The notes: generated from the sequence alone by a model not told the origin. DNA of 35,112 nt from Schoenoplectus triqueter (GCA_964058805.1 CAXKVV010001267.1:1-35112); one strand, 5' to 3'. Shown: positions 11,001-21,935, counted from the first letter of the stretch. Made by a program: numbers and translations.

Positions 11001-12126
11001 GGGACAGGGAAGTTAAAACGAAACGATAGCCTCTCTTAGGCGGGATTCGACGAAAAAGGTATGGCCACGTCAGCGATCCGTGTGATCGCTTCCCATTGGC
11101 TGTCCTGCTTCGCTCTCTCTGCGCTATGGGTCTCCCTTGAACAACGCGCGAGAGCCTATTCCCGGAACAAACGCTGCACAAGTCGTTCCCCTCACTGACA
11201 GGTGGGTTCGGATTCAAAACCTGTGCAGCGGGGCCCCTGGGTCAGAGGGAGTGTATGTATATAGAGAGTTTGTACCAAGAAGAGGTAATGAATTGAATTA
11301 GGTGTGTTTTTCTTTCTTCGCTTGTGTGCTTGTTAGTTGTTGTCGCGCATCGCTAGCATCTGCTGTATTGCGTTGTAGTTTATAGAAGGCCTTGCGTCCG
11401 CGGATTTTTATTCGAAGGCTAAAATATCTCATTTGCACGTGCGCCGCTCGCGTCCCTTGCGCTGGATGAAAGATAACATGCCACATTGCCACATTCTCGT
11501 TAGTCTCCTCTCCTGTCCTGTACATAACTGGATTTCTCCATTTTTATTGGAATGTTCACTTTTTGGTGAAATATTAGTTTTATTTTTTCAAAGTAATTCT
11601 GTTGGAATTTTCCGAATTCGGGTTCAAAAAACAATTTGTAAAATTCTATTTTTGATCGGGTATTGGTTACTGTAAACGAAGGCAGACTGATAGACCGATT
11701 GAACAGAGAGATTGTTTATATTTCAAACAGCGAGCAAATGCTACCTAAATGAAACAGCAGTTCAAGGTTTTCCTTATATTCGTGATAAGTGGTGCATTAA
11801 TTAATCTCTCCTTTTTTTGTTAAGATTGGTAAGCTATCTATTATAGATGGATAATCCATTAAATGAAATCACTATTAGCAGCTGAGATATAGATACCAAA
11901 TAAATTGTCAATTTTAATATTCACGTTAAATGAGTTAGCATTCAAATTAACTACTTTATTATTTAACTTAAAAGAGGGTTCCAGTGCGACACGTTTTATA
12001 CGCCATAAGATACCAACTTATTATTTTAATATAAATTTTAAAATTTAATTCTCAAATTTTAAATTCAAACAGTTGATCTTGCTAATTTTTACGATAGATG
12101 TATGATCGTAAAATTTCATGACTTTT
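11001..12126. other. HMGB upstream region and AT-rich intergenic DNA
   Basis: The first 250 bases are GC-richer and form the likely promoter of HMGB, including CCACGTCAGCG at 11063-11073, an ACGT-core sequence of bZIP-binding type. From about 11680 on the DNA is AT-rich. A single arm related to the fold-back element at 5855-6215 lies near 12030-12110. No coding gene is supported; the short open frames around 11298-11675 lack family resemblance. Confidence 0.45.
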
Positions 12127-12344
12127 GGTAAAGCTATAAATGAGTCGAATCAAGTTTTATACATATCTCATATAATAATAGTATAATATAAATAATAATC
12201 AATCTAACGAGCTTAACAATCTGAGTCACGTCTATCTCAAACTTAGTTCATTAACTTAATGAGTTTAACAAGTAAGCCAAATTTGAGTCACTCCCAAACG
12301 AGTCACGAGTGATCCATGAGTTATGAATTTTTTTTACAGTCCTA
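12127..12344. mobile_element. Small TIR element of the GGGCTGTAAA/GAGCCGAGC type, degraded
   Basis: The ends read TAAAGCTATAAATGAGTCGA on the left and TTTACAGTCCTAA on the right. The interior has GTTCATTAACTTAATGAGTT, the reverse complement of a block at 34258-34282. It is therefore a shorter, more decayed relative of the element at 34166-34587 in opposite orientation. No coding capacity. Confidence 0.55.
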
Positions 12345-12744
12345 ATTTCGGAAGCTTACGTTTCTTTGATGATTAATTGTCTTTAAAATATAATTTTAAT
12401 TTACTAAAAGTATTAATAGTCATACAACATGCTTTAGTTATATTTTTGTGATGTTCTTGATCAAATGAATTGGTAGGAATTAAGTTTTCGAATTTATAGT
12501 TTGTAAAATTTTGAATTGCTGATTTGATGCGGTTGGAGATAAACCTAGCCATCTACAAATAAATATAGGTTCAATATTAAAAAACGGTATTTCTGGGAAA
12601 ATTGAAGGATTAGAAAGTTCTTATGTAAAAAAAACAAATTAGTATGTAATAATTTTTATATTTTGTGCAAACCCGCTTTGGTGTGGAAGTTGTGATTACA
12701 ATTTAGAATTTGTAAGTTATAGCTGTGTATACACGGGAAAATAG
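12345..12744. other. Intergenic, AT-rich, nothing recognised
   Basis: No coding, RNA or repeat signal stands out on either strand. Confidence 0.5.
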
Positions 12745-13065
12745 TTACTATTTTCATAATAATAATGGTGTATTCAGATATAAATTTGTTTGTTCCGAAA
12801 TAATAAAATAACTGTTATTTTATCGTTCCAAATGGAAAATAAAATAACAATTATTATTCTCAACTATACATTATTATTCCAAACTCATAATCCAAATAAA
12901 ATTTTTATAATTCAGAATAACACCACAATTTTACTATCCTCACTAACCTATAAATTATTATTCTCATTTTCTATTCTTAATTTCTCTATTCATATACTAT
13001 TCTTTACAAATTGTAAACTATTGCTTTCTTTACAAATTATAAATTGTCATGTCAAGATTTTTATT
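12745..13065. mobile_element. Dispersed MITE copy, related to 24205-24545
   Basis: Sequence such as AATAACTGTTATTTTATCGT, TTATTCTCAACTATACATTA, AGAATAACACCACAATTTTA and ATCCTCACTAACC aligns in order with the copy near 24205-24545. The outer ends here are worn and the terminal TGTTTGGAT seen in the other copy is missing. The 95-residue open frame at 12790-13077 is a by-product of the repeat. Confidence 0.65.
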
Positions 13066-13248
13066 ACAGGCCGCTAAAATGTAACATGTCATAAAACTCT
13101 TCAGCCTAGTTGGATCATATACTTCCATTCTCAATGGGCCCATTCTTCCTCTAACAAATAATTTCTTAACCGGGCCTCATTCTCCTGTGATCCATCAACC
13201 ATTGCTGACATCGAGATCAAACCGGTTGTAACAGATAAAAGTTAAACA

Positions 13249-13800
13249 CAGGAGCGGATGCAGAGTTTTAATTAAGGGATAATTATCGGATTATAATGGT
13301 TTATCGGATTTAAATTCATTAACTAATCGGATACTAAATAAAAAATTAGTAATTTAATATATATATTTATCTAATAAAATTTTATTAAAATAATAACATT
13401 TTATATATTAAAATAACAACAAAATAAAACTCAAAGTAATAGATAATCAAGTTGATGAAGAAAGTTTTCGTCTACGAAACTTTATATTTTGATATCTTTG
13501 CATAATTATTTCATTATGCATAATATTAAATATTTTTTCTCAATAAAAATAATCAGACAATTTGGATTTCCATAAATTGACTGGGTTTCATTTCCATAAA
13601 GATCGTTGTTTTAGTGCAGGGGTCGCCACACCCACCGCAACCCTCCTCTTTTATCCTGGTTTGGGACAAGCTATGCTGAAACTAGTACACACAGGCAGAG
13701 TTAATCAGACAATCCGGGGGACAAAAAAAATTTCAGAAAGACAAATTACCGAAAAACACTATTTTTCAAAATCCAGTGGGGACAGCTAGGTCCGCCCCTA
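13249..13800. mobile_element. Non-autonomous hAT element
   Basis: The left end is CAGGAGCGGATGCAG and the right end, read inward, is TAGGGGCGGACCTAG. These are typical short imperfect hAT inverted repeats. The 8 bases flanking the ends are GTTAAACA (13241-13248) and GTTATACA (13801-13808), a 7-of-8 match to an 8-bp target duplication as expected for hAT. The 552-bp interior has no transposase; an open frame at 13562-13789 does not resemble one. Confidence 0.75.
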
Positions 13801-13808
13801 GTTATACA

Positions 13809-14681
13809 TTTTATAATTTTTTTATATATATGCAATGATGAAGTAGAATTTATCTAACTGTTTGTATTTATAAATTTTTGAATAAAAAATATGCAAAATA
13901 TAATGGATAACAATGATCATAATAAATGATCATACCTTTGAGGCTTTGCCTGATTGGAGATGTTTCATTTCTTAATCCACAACGAAAATAATCGACCTTC
14001 TCCAAACAAGCAGGGCCACGATATATTAGGAGCTTTTGGATGATATGAATGGTTAGCTAGCTGCTGATTAGATGGTCTTAATGGTTAGCTAGCTGCTGAT
14101 TATTATCATATACTTTCATACTTTCATTCTAGATGCAAATCAATGGATAGAAGTTAAAGGGCGACGTGGCCTGGTTGAGAGTTTGGAGTTCTTCCCCCTT
14201 TAAGGGGGAGGTATTGTAAACTACTACACTCTCAGTATTCACTTTAGCCATTTTTTTCCTTTTTTTTATATCCTTCTTTCATGTACCTTATGGTTTAATT
14301 TTAACACGTTTCATAATACATGTTGGTAGCTAGGTAATCTCCGACTGATTAAAATAAAAACAAATTTGGTTCAATTCATTCTTAGCTACATTTTTTGTAT
14401 CAGACAATAATATTTTCATTAAAAAAAACAAGACAATAATTAGATGGTCTTGAATCTTGATATGCTCGTTTGCACTTGATCACCTCCAAATAAAGTGTTA
14501 TATTGGTCAGATATGACAATACTTTTCGTTTATTTGCATGTTATAGAGATATTGGTTATATAACTAGACCATGAAGAAATCGGTGCCAGCTGCAATGCAA
14601 TAATTCTCCTCCTGTTTAATTTAAGTATGAAACTTTTTAGTAAAGTATTACAAATATGATAATTTATTATTTAATAAGTAA
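13809..14681. other. Intergenic
   Basis: Apart from the small tandem duplication at 14048-14102, no gene or element is recognised. The bases just upstream of 14682 are the flank of the tRNA gene. Confidence 0.5.
14048..14102. repeat. Small tandem duplication, period 32 bp
   Basis: The 23 bases beginning AATGGTTAGCTAGCTGCTGA occur at 14048-14070 and 14080-14102. The repeated part contains the palindrome TAGCTA and reads as a recent duplication. Confidence 0.9.
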
Positions 14682-14753
14682 GCTTCCGTAGCATAGTGGT
14701 AGTGCGTTCGCTTCGTAAGCGAAAGGTCGCGAGTTCGATCCTCGCCGGGAGCT
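14682..14753 (+). tRNA. tRNA-Thr (anticodon CGT)
   Basis: The 72-nt cloverleaf closes well. The acceptor stem GCTTCCG pairs with CGGGAGC (14746-14752), with one G-T pair. The anticodon stem TTCGC/GCGAA encloses loop TTCGTAA with anticodon CGT at 14714-14716, reading ACG threonine codons. The T arm is GCGAG-TTCGATC-CTCGC. The A box (around TAGCATAGTGGTAGT) and B box (GTTCGATCC) of a pol III internal promoter are present, and a run of six T follows at once as terminator. No intron and no encoded CCA, as expected for a nuclear plant tRNA. It looks functional. Confidence 0.95.
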
Positions 14754-14822
14754 TTTTTATTTTATTTTATTTCATTTGAGTAAATTTATTACCGAGTGTG
14801 TATATATTTTGTTTTCATCTTT

Positions 14823-14850
14823 GTCCGATCCTCACAAGGAGCTTTTTTTT
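14823..14850 (+). pseudogene. Decayed duplicate of the tRNA-Thr 3' end
   Basis: GTCCGATCCTCACAAGGAGC followed by a long T run matches the T-arm, acceptor 3' strand and terminator of the tRNA about 90 bases upstream (18 of 22 core positions). Similarity continues into the downstream flank: GAGTAAATTTATTACCGAGTG after the real gene corresponds to CAGTAAATCTTTACACTG after the copy. It holds no 5' half, so it cannot make a tRNA. Confidence 0.7.
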
Positions 14851-14853
14851 TCA

Positions 14854-15233
14854 ATTTTAGATTTCAGTAAATCTTTACACTGTCGAGATATTTTCAATAT
14901 CATTTCTCGTATGACTTGTTCGAGATTCTGACAGTACAAATCATGCATCCATCATCATATGCTCAACTTGTACATGTGATGTGAATCTCACCTTTGCGAA
15001 AAAGAAAGTTTTAAATTGCCTGTATATAAATTAATTAATTTCATATAATCCATGTGGTTCGTGATTCGTGGTACTTCTTTGGTTGGTTTTTTCCCCCAAA
15101 AGTTAGTCACGTTAATCCCAATTTGTATCCTTTCCAACACACGATCGTCTTTTGGATGTGAAACCATGTAAAAGTTAATCAATCATGATGACAATATAAT
15201 ACCGCCTATGATAGTAGTAATTAACCTACTTCA

Positions 15234-15265
<32 letters not shown>

Positions 15266-15573
15266 ATAAAAATAAATTAAATTTAAAAATAAAAGAGGAA
15301 AAAAGGGAGAAGCGGAGTGCTATGTCTATAAGACTATAACAATTAGCATCCTAGTGTTTGCTTCTTGGGGAGTGTATACAACATTTGTTTTTGTTTTTCG
15401 TTTGTTCTTTTGCCAAAAACATTAAATTTTGATACTTTTTTTTCTAATTCCTGTCTAAATCCACCTCAAACTACAATAAAATTTGTCAAATTGTTGCAAC
15501 AACAATTACCAATTGTTGATCTGCTCTAGTCAATTTACTGCATGGATTTTTGAGTTGTTAACAAATCTCCATG
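14854..15573. other. Intergenic between the tRNA region and the MULE MITE
   Basis: AT-rich, with an (AAT)n microsatellite inside. A minus-strand open frame at 14988-15182 has no recognisable family match. Confidence 0.45.
15234..15263. repeat. (AAT)n microsatellite, about 10 units
   Basis: Perfect trinucleotide run. Confidence 0.95.
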
Positions 15574-16090
15574 AAGGTGTGCAAACGGATCGGTTTAATT
15601 GGTTTTAAATCAAACCGTTAAATTTTAGACTTTTTAGTTTGATTTTTCGGTTTAAAATTTTCGGTTCGGTTGAAAATTTTAGCTAATTCGGTTTTTGTTC
15701 TTTGGTTCAGTTTTGATTTTTCTAAATCGGATAAACCGAATAGTCCAAAATTTATCAAATAATTTTATTTTACTTGATATAAATAAAGATTATATCAAAG
15801 ATAATCTGAATATATTTATTTCATATAAATTTTATTTAGTTATTTCTTTTATTTTTTAAACTATTTATGTCTTCTATCAATTTTTATAACTTTTGATATT
15901 TTTATTTCTCTTTAAATAATATAATTTTGGTTTAACCAAATAAACTAATTTTTTTGGCTTTATTCGGTTTTCGATTTATTCGGTTGATATTTTTAAAAGT
16001 TTGGTTTAGTTCATAATTTGACAAACCAAAAAATATTCAGATACATATAATTATTTCGGTTTGAACCGAACCGACCGTTTGCACATCCCT
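15574..16090. mobile_element. Mutator-like MITE with 9-bp target duplication
   Basis: The ends are AAGGTGTGCAAACGG on the left and, read inward, AGGGATGTGCAAACGG on the right. They are flanked by an exact 9-bp direct repeat, ATCTCCATG, at 15565-15573 and 16091-16099. A 9-bp duplication is the hallmark of Mutator-type transposition. The interior is rich in CGGTTT/AAACCG words that can pair across the element. No transposase is encoded in the 517 bp. Confidence 0.9.
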
Positions 16091-16099
16091 ATCTCCATG

Positions 16100-16889
16100 T
16101 ATTGAGCTTCAATACATTTTTCATGCTCTTAGCTCAATAGTCAATACTCATTTATTTTTCTAAGTGCAAATATGAACATATTAATAGAAAGAATTAATGA
16201 ACTTTTATGTATTATTTTGGAAAGCTACTAAGACTAAGTGATTTGACGTCGTAGAGAAGTGTGTGCCGCTGTGCCTCATGAATTTAATCACATTGGATTT
16301 TAATTAGCCTTTTTTTTGACAAAGCAGAAAAATTCTCATTTTGGGGACTCAAAAAAATCATACAAAATAAACAAAATAGTAAGCGTTCAGACCCATAAAA
16401 ATAGTTCCATATCCTTAAAATTAACAAACCAATGCTGATAAGCAAAACAGTAAGTATCAAAGTACAACAACAATAGTCAATACAACAATTATAACAACAT
16501 AAAAATATAAAAATAAGATGACCATCACAACAACCATCACTCCTATTAAGAGATCTTGATGAATTCCAATACATTTCAAACACATCAATCCATAATAAGA
16601 AGCGCACGCTTGATAAACTTTGATACATTTCAAATACATGATGCCCGCGGTTGATGAACTTGGATACATTTCATAACTCATCAACCAATTTTTTGAACGC
16701 CTAAATTTTCTCGAAGTATCAAAATTGAAACGAAAAGTATGTGGATGAAAAACTACCAAAACCCCTAGATGTAATTTGTAAAAAAACAATGCACCTTTTC
16801 TTTTCGTCCCTGAAGCGTGATAAGGATCGTTATAATACTCGGAAGGGTTTAGGAGTGTGAAAAAAATAATATAAAAGAGTGACAGCAAA
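16100..16889. other. Upstream region of the TRM-family gene, with a degenerate repeat
   Basis: Three copies of a phrase like TTGATGAACTTGGATACATT begin at 16556, 16610 and 16651 (periods 54 and 41-42 bases). Long minus-strand open frames cross this block (16284-16888), but they are hydrophobic, low in complexity and without family resemblance, so I do not call a gene. The 3' part probably contains the promoter of the gene beginning near 16900. Confidence 0.45.
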
Positions 16890-17864
16890 CATAAAGAAGC
16901 TTTTCTCTTTGCTTAAAAAATTCTCTAAAGCCCCCTTCGTGCATGGTACTTTCTCTCTTCTTTCTCTTTCCCTCAGCTATTCGGCTCCGTTTCTGACCTT
17001 CTACATAGAAATCCATTGATATATTTTCTGTACAAGCTATTGGTTATCGATTATCAGGTTAGGAGTTGCGTTGGGGATTCTCATCTGTTGCGAAAGGTCT
17101 GTTCTTTTTCTCGTGATAGGAAATTTTCTATTATGGGTTCGTTGATTTTGATGCATAAGAGATTTTGTGGGTTTGTATGGATTTCTCTTTTTGTTGCTTG
17201 AAAAAAGCAAGAGGAGGTCAAGAATATTGCATTCATTTTTTTTTGGTTTTTTAGCTAAATTGATGTGCTATTGCTATGTAAAATGCATCCAAATTCACTC
17301 TACATTCTTATTTTCGTCCAATTTTACCCACTTTTATTTTCCTGCTGGAAGATTTTGCAAAATTTTGCTGATTTTGTAATAGAAAAGGCGTGATGTGATT
17401 TTTTTTCTGTATGCAAATTAGTTGTTAACTAATGTCAGTAACTCTGATCAATTTGGCCTCTCAAATTTTATTTCAACCACCGATATAACCTTTTCTATAA
17501 ATTTTTGCCTTCTAATCTGGCATGCATGATATGCTTAAATAGTAATATCCTCTCTATTGTAGAAATATTTGCCAGATAACAAACATGGCATTAGAATATT
17601 AATCTTTATTATTGAGTCCTGCTCTGTCCTAGTAACAAAGTATCAAACATAATTTATAAATTAGTTCACATTGTTACTACTGCACTAAAATTTTAATTTC
17701 TCTGTTTGAGATTGATTTGGTTTCCATGTGAAATAAGCAAAATCAGACCCTAGATATATGGCTGAGAGATTCTTTGATGGCAAGCAAAATCAGACCCTAG
17801 ATACCATGATTTACACCAATCAGTACAAGCACATCATACAAACACAAAAACAAGACATTCTTTG
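16890..17864 (+). promoter_or_regulatory. Probable leader of the TRM-family gene
   Basis: A pyrimidine-rich stretch at about 16940-17000 (TTTCTCTCTTCTTTCTCTTT) resembles a plant 5' UTR, with possible donors near 17058 and 17098. The block around 17738-17867 is exon-like and ends in a strong donor, TTTGATG|GTAAGTT. It holds a 20-bp direct repeat (GCAAAATCAGACCCTAGATA at 17737-17756 and 17784-17803). A short upstream frame starts at ATG 17759. Exact exon borders in the leader are uncertain. Confidence 0.45.
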
Positions 17865-20800
17865 ATGGTAAGTTGCCATCCTTTTCCATTTAAGCTCTTC
17901 AAGTAGTGATTGTTAATAATATTATAATTTTGCAAATTACAAGAAACAAACTGATGATATATTTTTCCCCTTTGTTTCCACTGTCGAGTAATTTGTAGAA
18001 TACTAATCAATTGTGTCTCCTAATTTTTCAAGTGGAAAAGTAGGATCCTATTATTCTAACCTGGACCGTTTGATCAAAACAGACGGAGCAGATCGGTAAG
18101 ATTTGGATTTTAGGGGGTCTTTTTCTAAATAAAACCCATGTGCTCCATTTTGATTGAATGGCCCACATTGGAATGGTAGAACCCCATGGAAAAGTAGGTG
18201 ATTTGATTCCTTGATGAATTTGAATCGATAGATTAATTGTTTTGCTTAATTTGCTACGTGGTGTGTACTATTTTACCCTCATTTTTCAATTTAAAATTTG
18301 AGTGTAATTAAGGCAGTTAACCAGCTTTACAATAATATGCTCAGAAGCTCCTCAAAGTAGCTTAGATCTCCATCCTTCTGCTCTTCGTGCATATGATGAA
18401 AAGTTCCTGTTAATTTCTTTGAATGATGAGCTACGTGGTCATTTTATATGCTTGTATGTTAGTATATTATTATTCTTTGGTAAAGTAATTTTTTTTCTGT
18501 TTGAGACTTATGGTGGGGCTTGGTGATGACAATTTATGAGAAATATTCTGATACACAATCAAACTTTTTAAAGGTGTAGAAATGACCATTATGTCTGAAG
18601 CAAACTTATTTCCGCTATGTCAACTATTATGAAGTTCATGAGATTACATCATAAGAAACTTCTCTTGCATTTTAGGTGACAGAACAGCTTCCGTACAAGT
18701 CAGCACATCCGAACAAGAGAACCATCATGAAAAACTTAGAAAGAGAAGATATGTCAACCCTTGCCCAAAAACCCGAAACCCGCAATCAACCAAGCATTGT
18801 TGCCCGTTTAATGGGCATGGACACAATCCCACCTGGCAGAAGCACAGTTATTGATGCAAAGGAGAGCAAGCTACCCAAACCCACCAAACCGAATATCTAT
18901 TATAGTCCTAGGAAAGACCCGGCATTTGATGGGTCACCGACATATGCTCCATTTAGGCAAACAAAGTGCAGCTTGCTGTCTTATGGAAGCACCACCAACA
19001 CCACAAATGGTAGTAATATCAATAACAATAAAACTTACAAGAACTCTAAGAAAGGCTATGGTGGTCCCCAGAAAGGAAAAAGGTCGTCATCAGGTGTCTG
19101 GGCGCACCGACATCCACAGGAGGAGGGATTACAGAAGTTAAAGAGAGATTTTGAGGCATGGCAATCTTCTGCAATGTTAGAAAAGTCAAAGGGACTTCTT
19201 GTGGAAAACAACCTTCAAAAAGGAAAAAATATCCAAATTCTTGCACAAGAGAATCTAAATAAGGAGAAAATGGCTAAGTACGCAGTAAAGAAGCAGAACA
19301 CTTCAGAAACTGTGCTAGCTGTTTTGCCGAAAAAAGAGTTGCATATAAGTGAGGATAGAAAAAAGCAAGAGTCATCTCAATTGCCTACAAGGATAGTCAT
19401 TCTGAAACCAAGTTTTGACCCAAAAAACCAAATTCCGGATCCACTTCTTGTTTCTTCCAGTTCTAAGAACAGTAATTGCAGCATGGTAGATTTTTTAGAA
19501 GAGGTAAAAGAGAGGTTGAGGTCAGAAATTGAAGGCAAAGCCGAGAGTGTTGTCAAAAAGCAAAAAAATGGTAAAAATGAGATCACAACTACTGACCCAA
19601 AAGAGATTGCGAGAGATATTGCAAAACAAATAAGAGAGACTGTGACAAGAGATTTTCAGAAGAAACTGACTTGGTCGCAATCATTCAAATTACCTAATTA
19701 TGTACCGGATACATCTGAATCTGTTAGAAGAGATACCAGAAGAATCCTATCAGAGAAGCTGAAGAATATTCTGAGAAATGAGGCTGGTACTGAGAGACCT
19801 AGCACCAGTCTGGAGACCCCACAGGCTTCGTTTATTAAGAGAAGAGAGAGAGTCAAATCAATGTCAGAGCTTCCTAGTTTAATTAATAGAGAATACCAAA
19901 GAAATGATACTATGTACAAACTTGACAATACTGGTATGGTTGATGCTGACACGGCATCTCCTCGTAGCCTCTTTAGGTCCTTTTCTGCACCAGTATCAGG
20001 AACCACTTTAAGGAAGCTCTTACCGGAGGATACAGGTCTGACGAAGTGGGCCCGCTTGGGAGATAGACATGAAGAAGCGGCTGGTTTGAGAGAGGAGAGA
20101 GAGTGTAGAAAAAAACATGGTTCTGGGTTTAAAGGGAAGGTTTCAAACTTGAGATATAATTTGACTTTAAAAGGGAAGTTATTTGGTAACAAAACACATG
20201 CCGTTAAGACACCCAAGTCGGAGAACTTTCTACATTTAAAGGTTATTCGTACCATTCCTTCCGCTTTGAAGAATCCCAGAACTTGTCAGGTAATATTTCT
20301 AAATGTAATTATTCCTAAATTGAAAACTGCTAGTTGAGTCATAGCATGCCGATAGTTTTATCCTATTTTAATTAATGTAATTATTCCTGAAGTTACCTAG
20401 TTCTTTAGTCACAGTTAATTTCATCAGGGTAGAGTTTGAGACTTCAACTTCAGTCTGCATGTATTTTAATCTTATACTAGAATTGTAAATTTCCATACCA
20501 AGCACTGGCTGAAACAGAAGCAAGTTTTAGCTGGCATGATTATAAATTGCAGAGTAAAAATTTGATAACCCAGCTGTTAGTTAAGAAATCCTCAATAGAT
20601 TTTTTTTTTCTTTCTAAAGTTGTTACTCTTATTAAAGTATCTGGTGTTGATATCAGAGAAAAGAAAAAAAAAAGAAAAAGATGGCATAAGAATCACATTT
20701 TAATTTGATATTTTCTGGAAACTTATTTTTCTTTTGACCTGTGGATTAGAAAAATTACACAGAGCTCCCTCCCAGCCCGGCATCAGTTTCTAGTAGCTCT

Positions 20801-21935
20801 TACAATGAATTTTCAGGAGGTGATAATTCAAGTCCAGTTTCTCCGCTGGAGGTTTCCTCCCATGCTTCCAGAAAATCGTTTGGAGAAATGAGCTTTCTGA
20901 TTGCAGGTACAAAGAAATAATGAATATTCCTATTTATCTGAATAAGAATCGTGATTTTGGCTCCGAATTTGGAAGGTTTTTTTTCAGTTTCCAAATAAGG
21001 CCTTGCTATAAGATTATCCCTACATCTCTGCAATATAGAATTAGATCTTCCTAACGAAATTTGAACTTGTGAATGCAAACCATAAGAGTGTAGATATCAA
21101 ACCCAAATGAATGATCTTGTTTCTATGACACATCGAGTGAACTTAAGATCAAGATAACAAAGATTGAGATTTGTTGGGATGGACAAGTATAGGGTATCAT
21201 CCTAGTCAGGTCCAGCATAAGAGCCTATCAAAATATACCTAGCACGATCACTAATATGAGGTTCTTATTTTAACATTCTGTGTTTGTTTTCTTTTAGATG
21301 CAAGCCCAACAAGAGAACAAAGAGTAGAAGAAATTGAAGAAGCTGAATTTACAGAGAAGTCTGAAGATACTGATATAATTGAAATTCTGACTCCAGAAAA
21401 AGCCTATGTAAAAGAGATTATCATAACTGCAGGGTTATACGAAAATAAGAATGCAAACGAAGCAAGCCTGTACATCAATTTTGCACCTAGGTCACTCTCC
21501 TTCCAAATTTTTGAGGAAATTGAAGCATCATACAAGAAGGATACAACTTCAACAGAAGGTCCTTCACAAATAAGCTCTTATGCTGAAATAGACCGAAGAA
21601 TTTTGTTTGATTTAGCAAATGAGTCGGTGCAAAAACTGTTTGGCCCTGTGAGGAATAGTGCTACGCTGTGTGAATGGGTCACAGCCAGTGGGACATTGCC
21701 AGGTGGAAAAATCATGTTGGATGAAATTTGGAGACAAATCGATACATTCATCGAGCCCCCAATGGATCAGATGCAAACCATAGATAGCATGGTTGGCCAA
21801 GATGTGAAAACAGATACCTGGGCCAGTAAATTGTACGAAGACAAGGATGTTTTGTGCAAAAAGATCAGTTTTGTGATTTACATGGAGTTATTGGATGATT
21901 TTCTGCAAGAAATGGGTTTTACTGTATGCAAATGA
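17865..21935 (+). CDS. TRM/LONGIFOLIA-family protein (DUF3741 and DUF4378), TRM32-like
   Basis: This belongs to the plant TON1-recruiting-motif (TRM) superfamily, whose members bring TON1/PP2A complexes to microtubules and affect cell shape. That role is known for relatives and inferred here. Exons are 17865-17867 (or longer), 18676-20289, 20765-20906 and 21298-21935, with matching phases; the protein is about 798 residues. Visible motifs are PSIVARLMGMD (DUF3741, about residues 40-50), HPQEEGLQKLKRDFEAWQ (about 147-164), ILAQENLNKEKMAKYA and DFLEEVKERLRSEIEGKA. The C-terminal DUF4378 holds IDRRILFDLANESVQKLFG, KIMLDEIW and VIYMELLDDFLQEMGF, ending at TGA 21933-21935. Base 18676 is the first base after a TTTTAG acceptor, not a start. 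The simplest start is the ATG at 17865-17867, the last three bases of the upstream exon. Another open stretch (17778-17867) in the same frame could extend it. The long N-terminal segment of some relatives (GCMWGL type) was not found. Confidence 0.85.
18045..18187. mobile_element. Short fold-back MITE in intron 1 of the TRM-family gene
   Basis: The arms pair imperfectly: CTATTATTCTAACCTGGACC on the left corresponds to the complement of the right end, CTACCATTCCAATGTGGGCC, and both continue to ATCAAAA and GAGC. The element is flanked by an exact 11-bp direct repeat, GGAAAAGTAGG (18034-18044 and 18188-18198), a duplication size in the Mutator range. It is only 143 bp and non-coding. Confidence 0.75.

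Noticed and set aside
10858..11217. 119-codon minus-strand frame upstream of HMGB
   Set aside because: It overlaps the CT-rich leader and promoter of HMGB, and its proline/serine-rich C-terminus is a translation of that leader.
16284..16888. Two overlapping minus-strand frames of 114 and 143 codons
   Set aside because: They are hydrophobic, low-complexity, cross a degenerate repeat, and lack a recognisable domain or gene structure.
18676..18678. GTG at the head of the long TRM-family frame as a start codon
   Set aside because: It follows a TTTTAG splice acceptor directly and plant nuclear genes start with ATG; it is an exon junction.
19698..20255. 185-codon minus-strand frame
   Set aside because: It is antisense to the main coding exon of the TRM-family gene, whose domains are clear on the plus strand.
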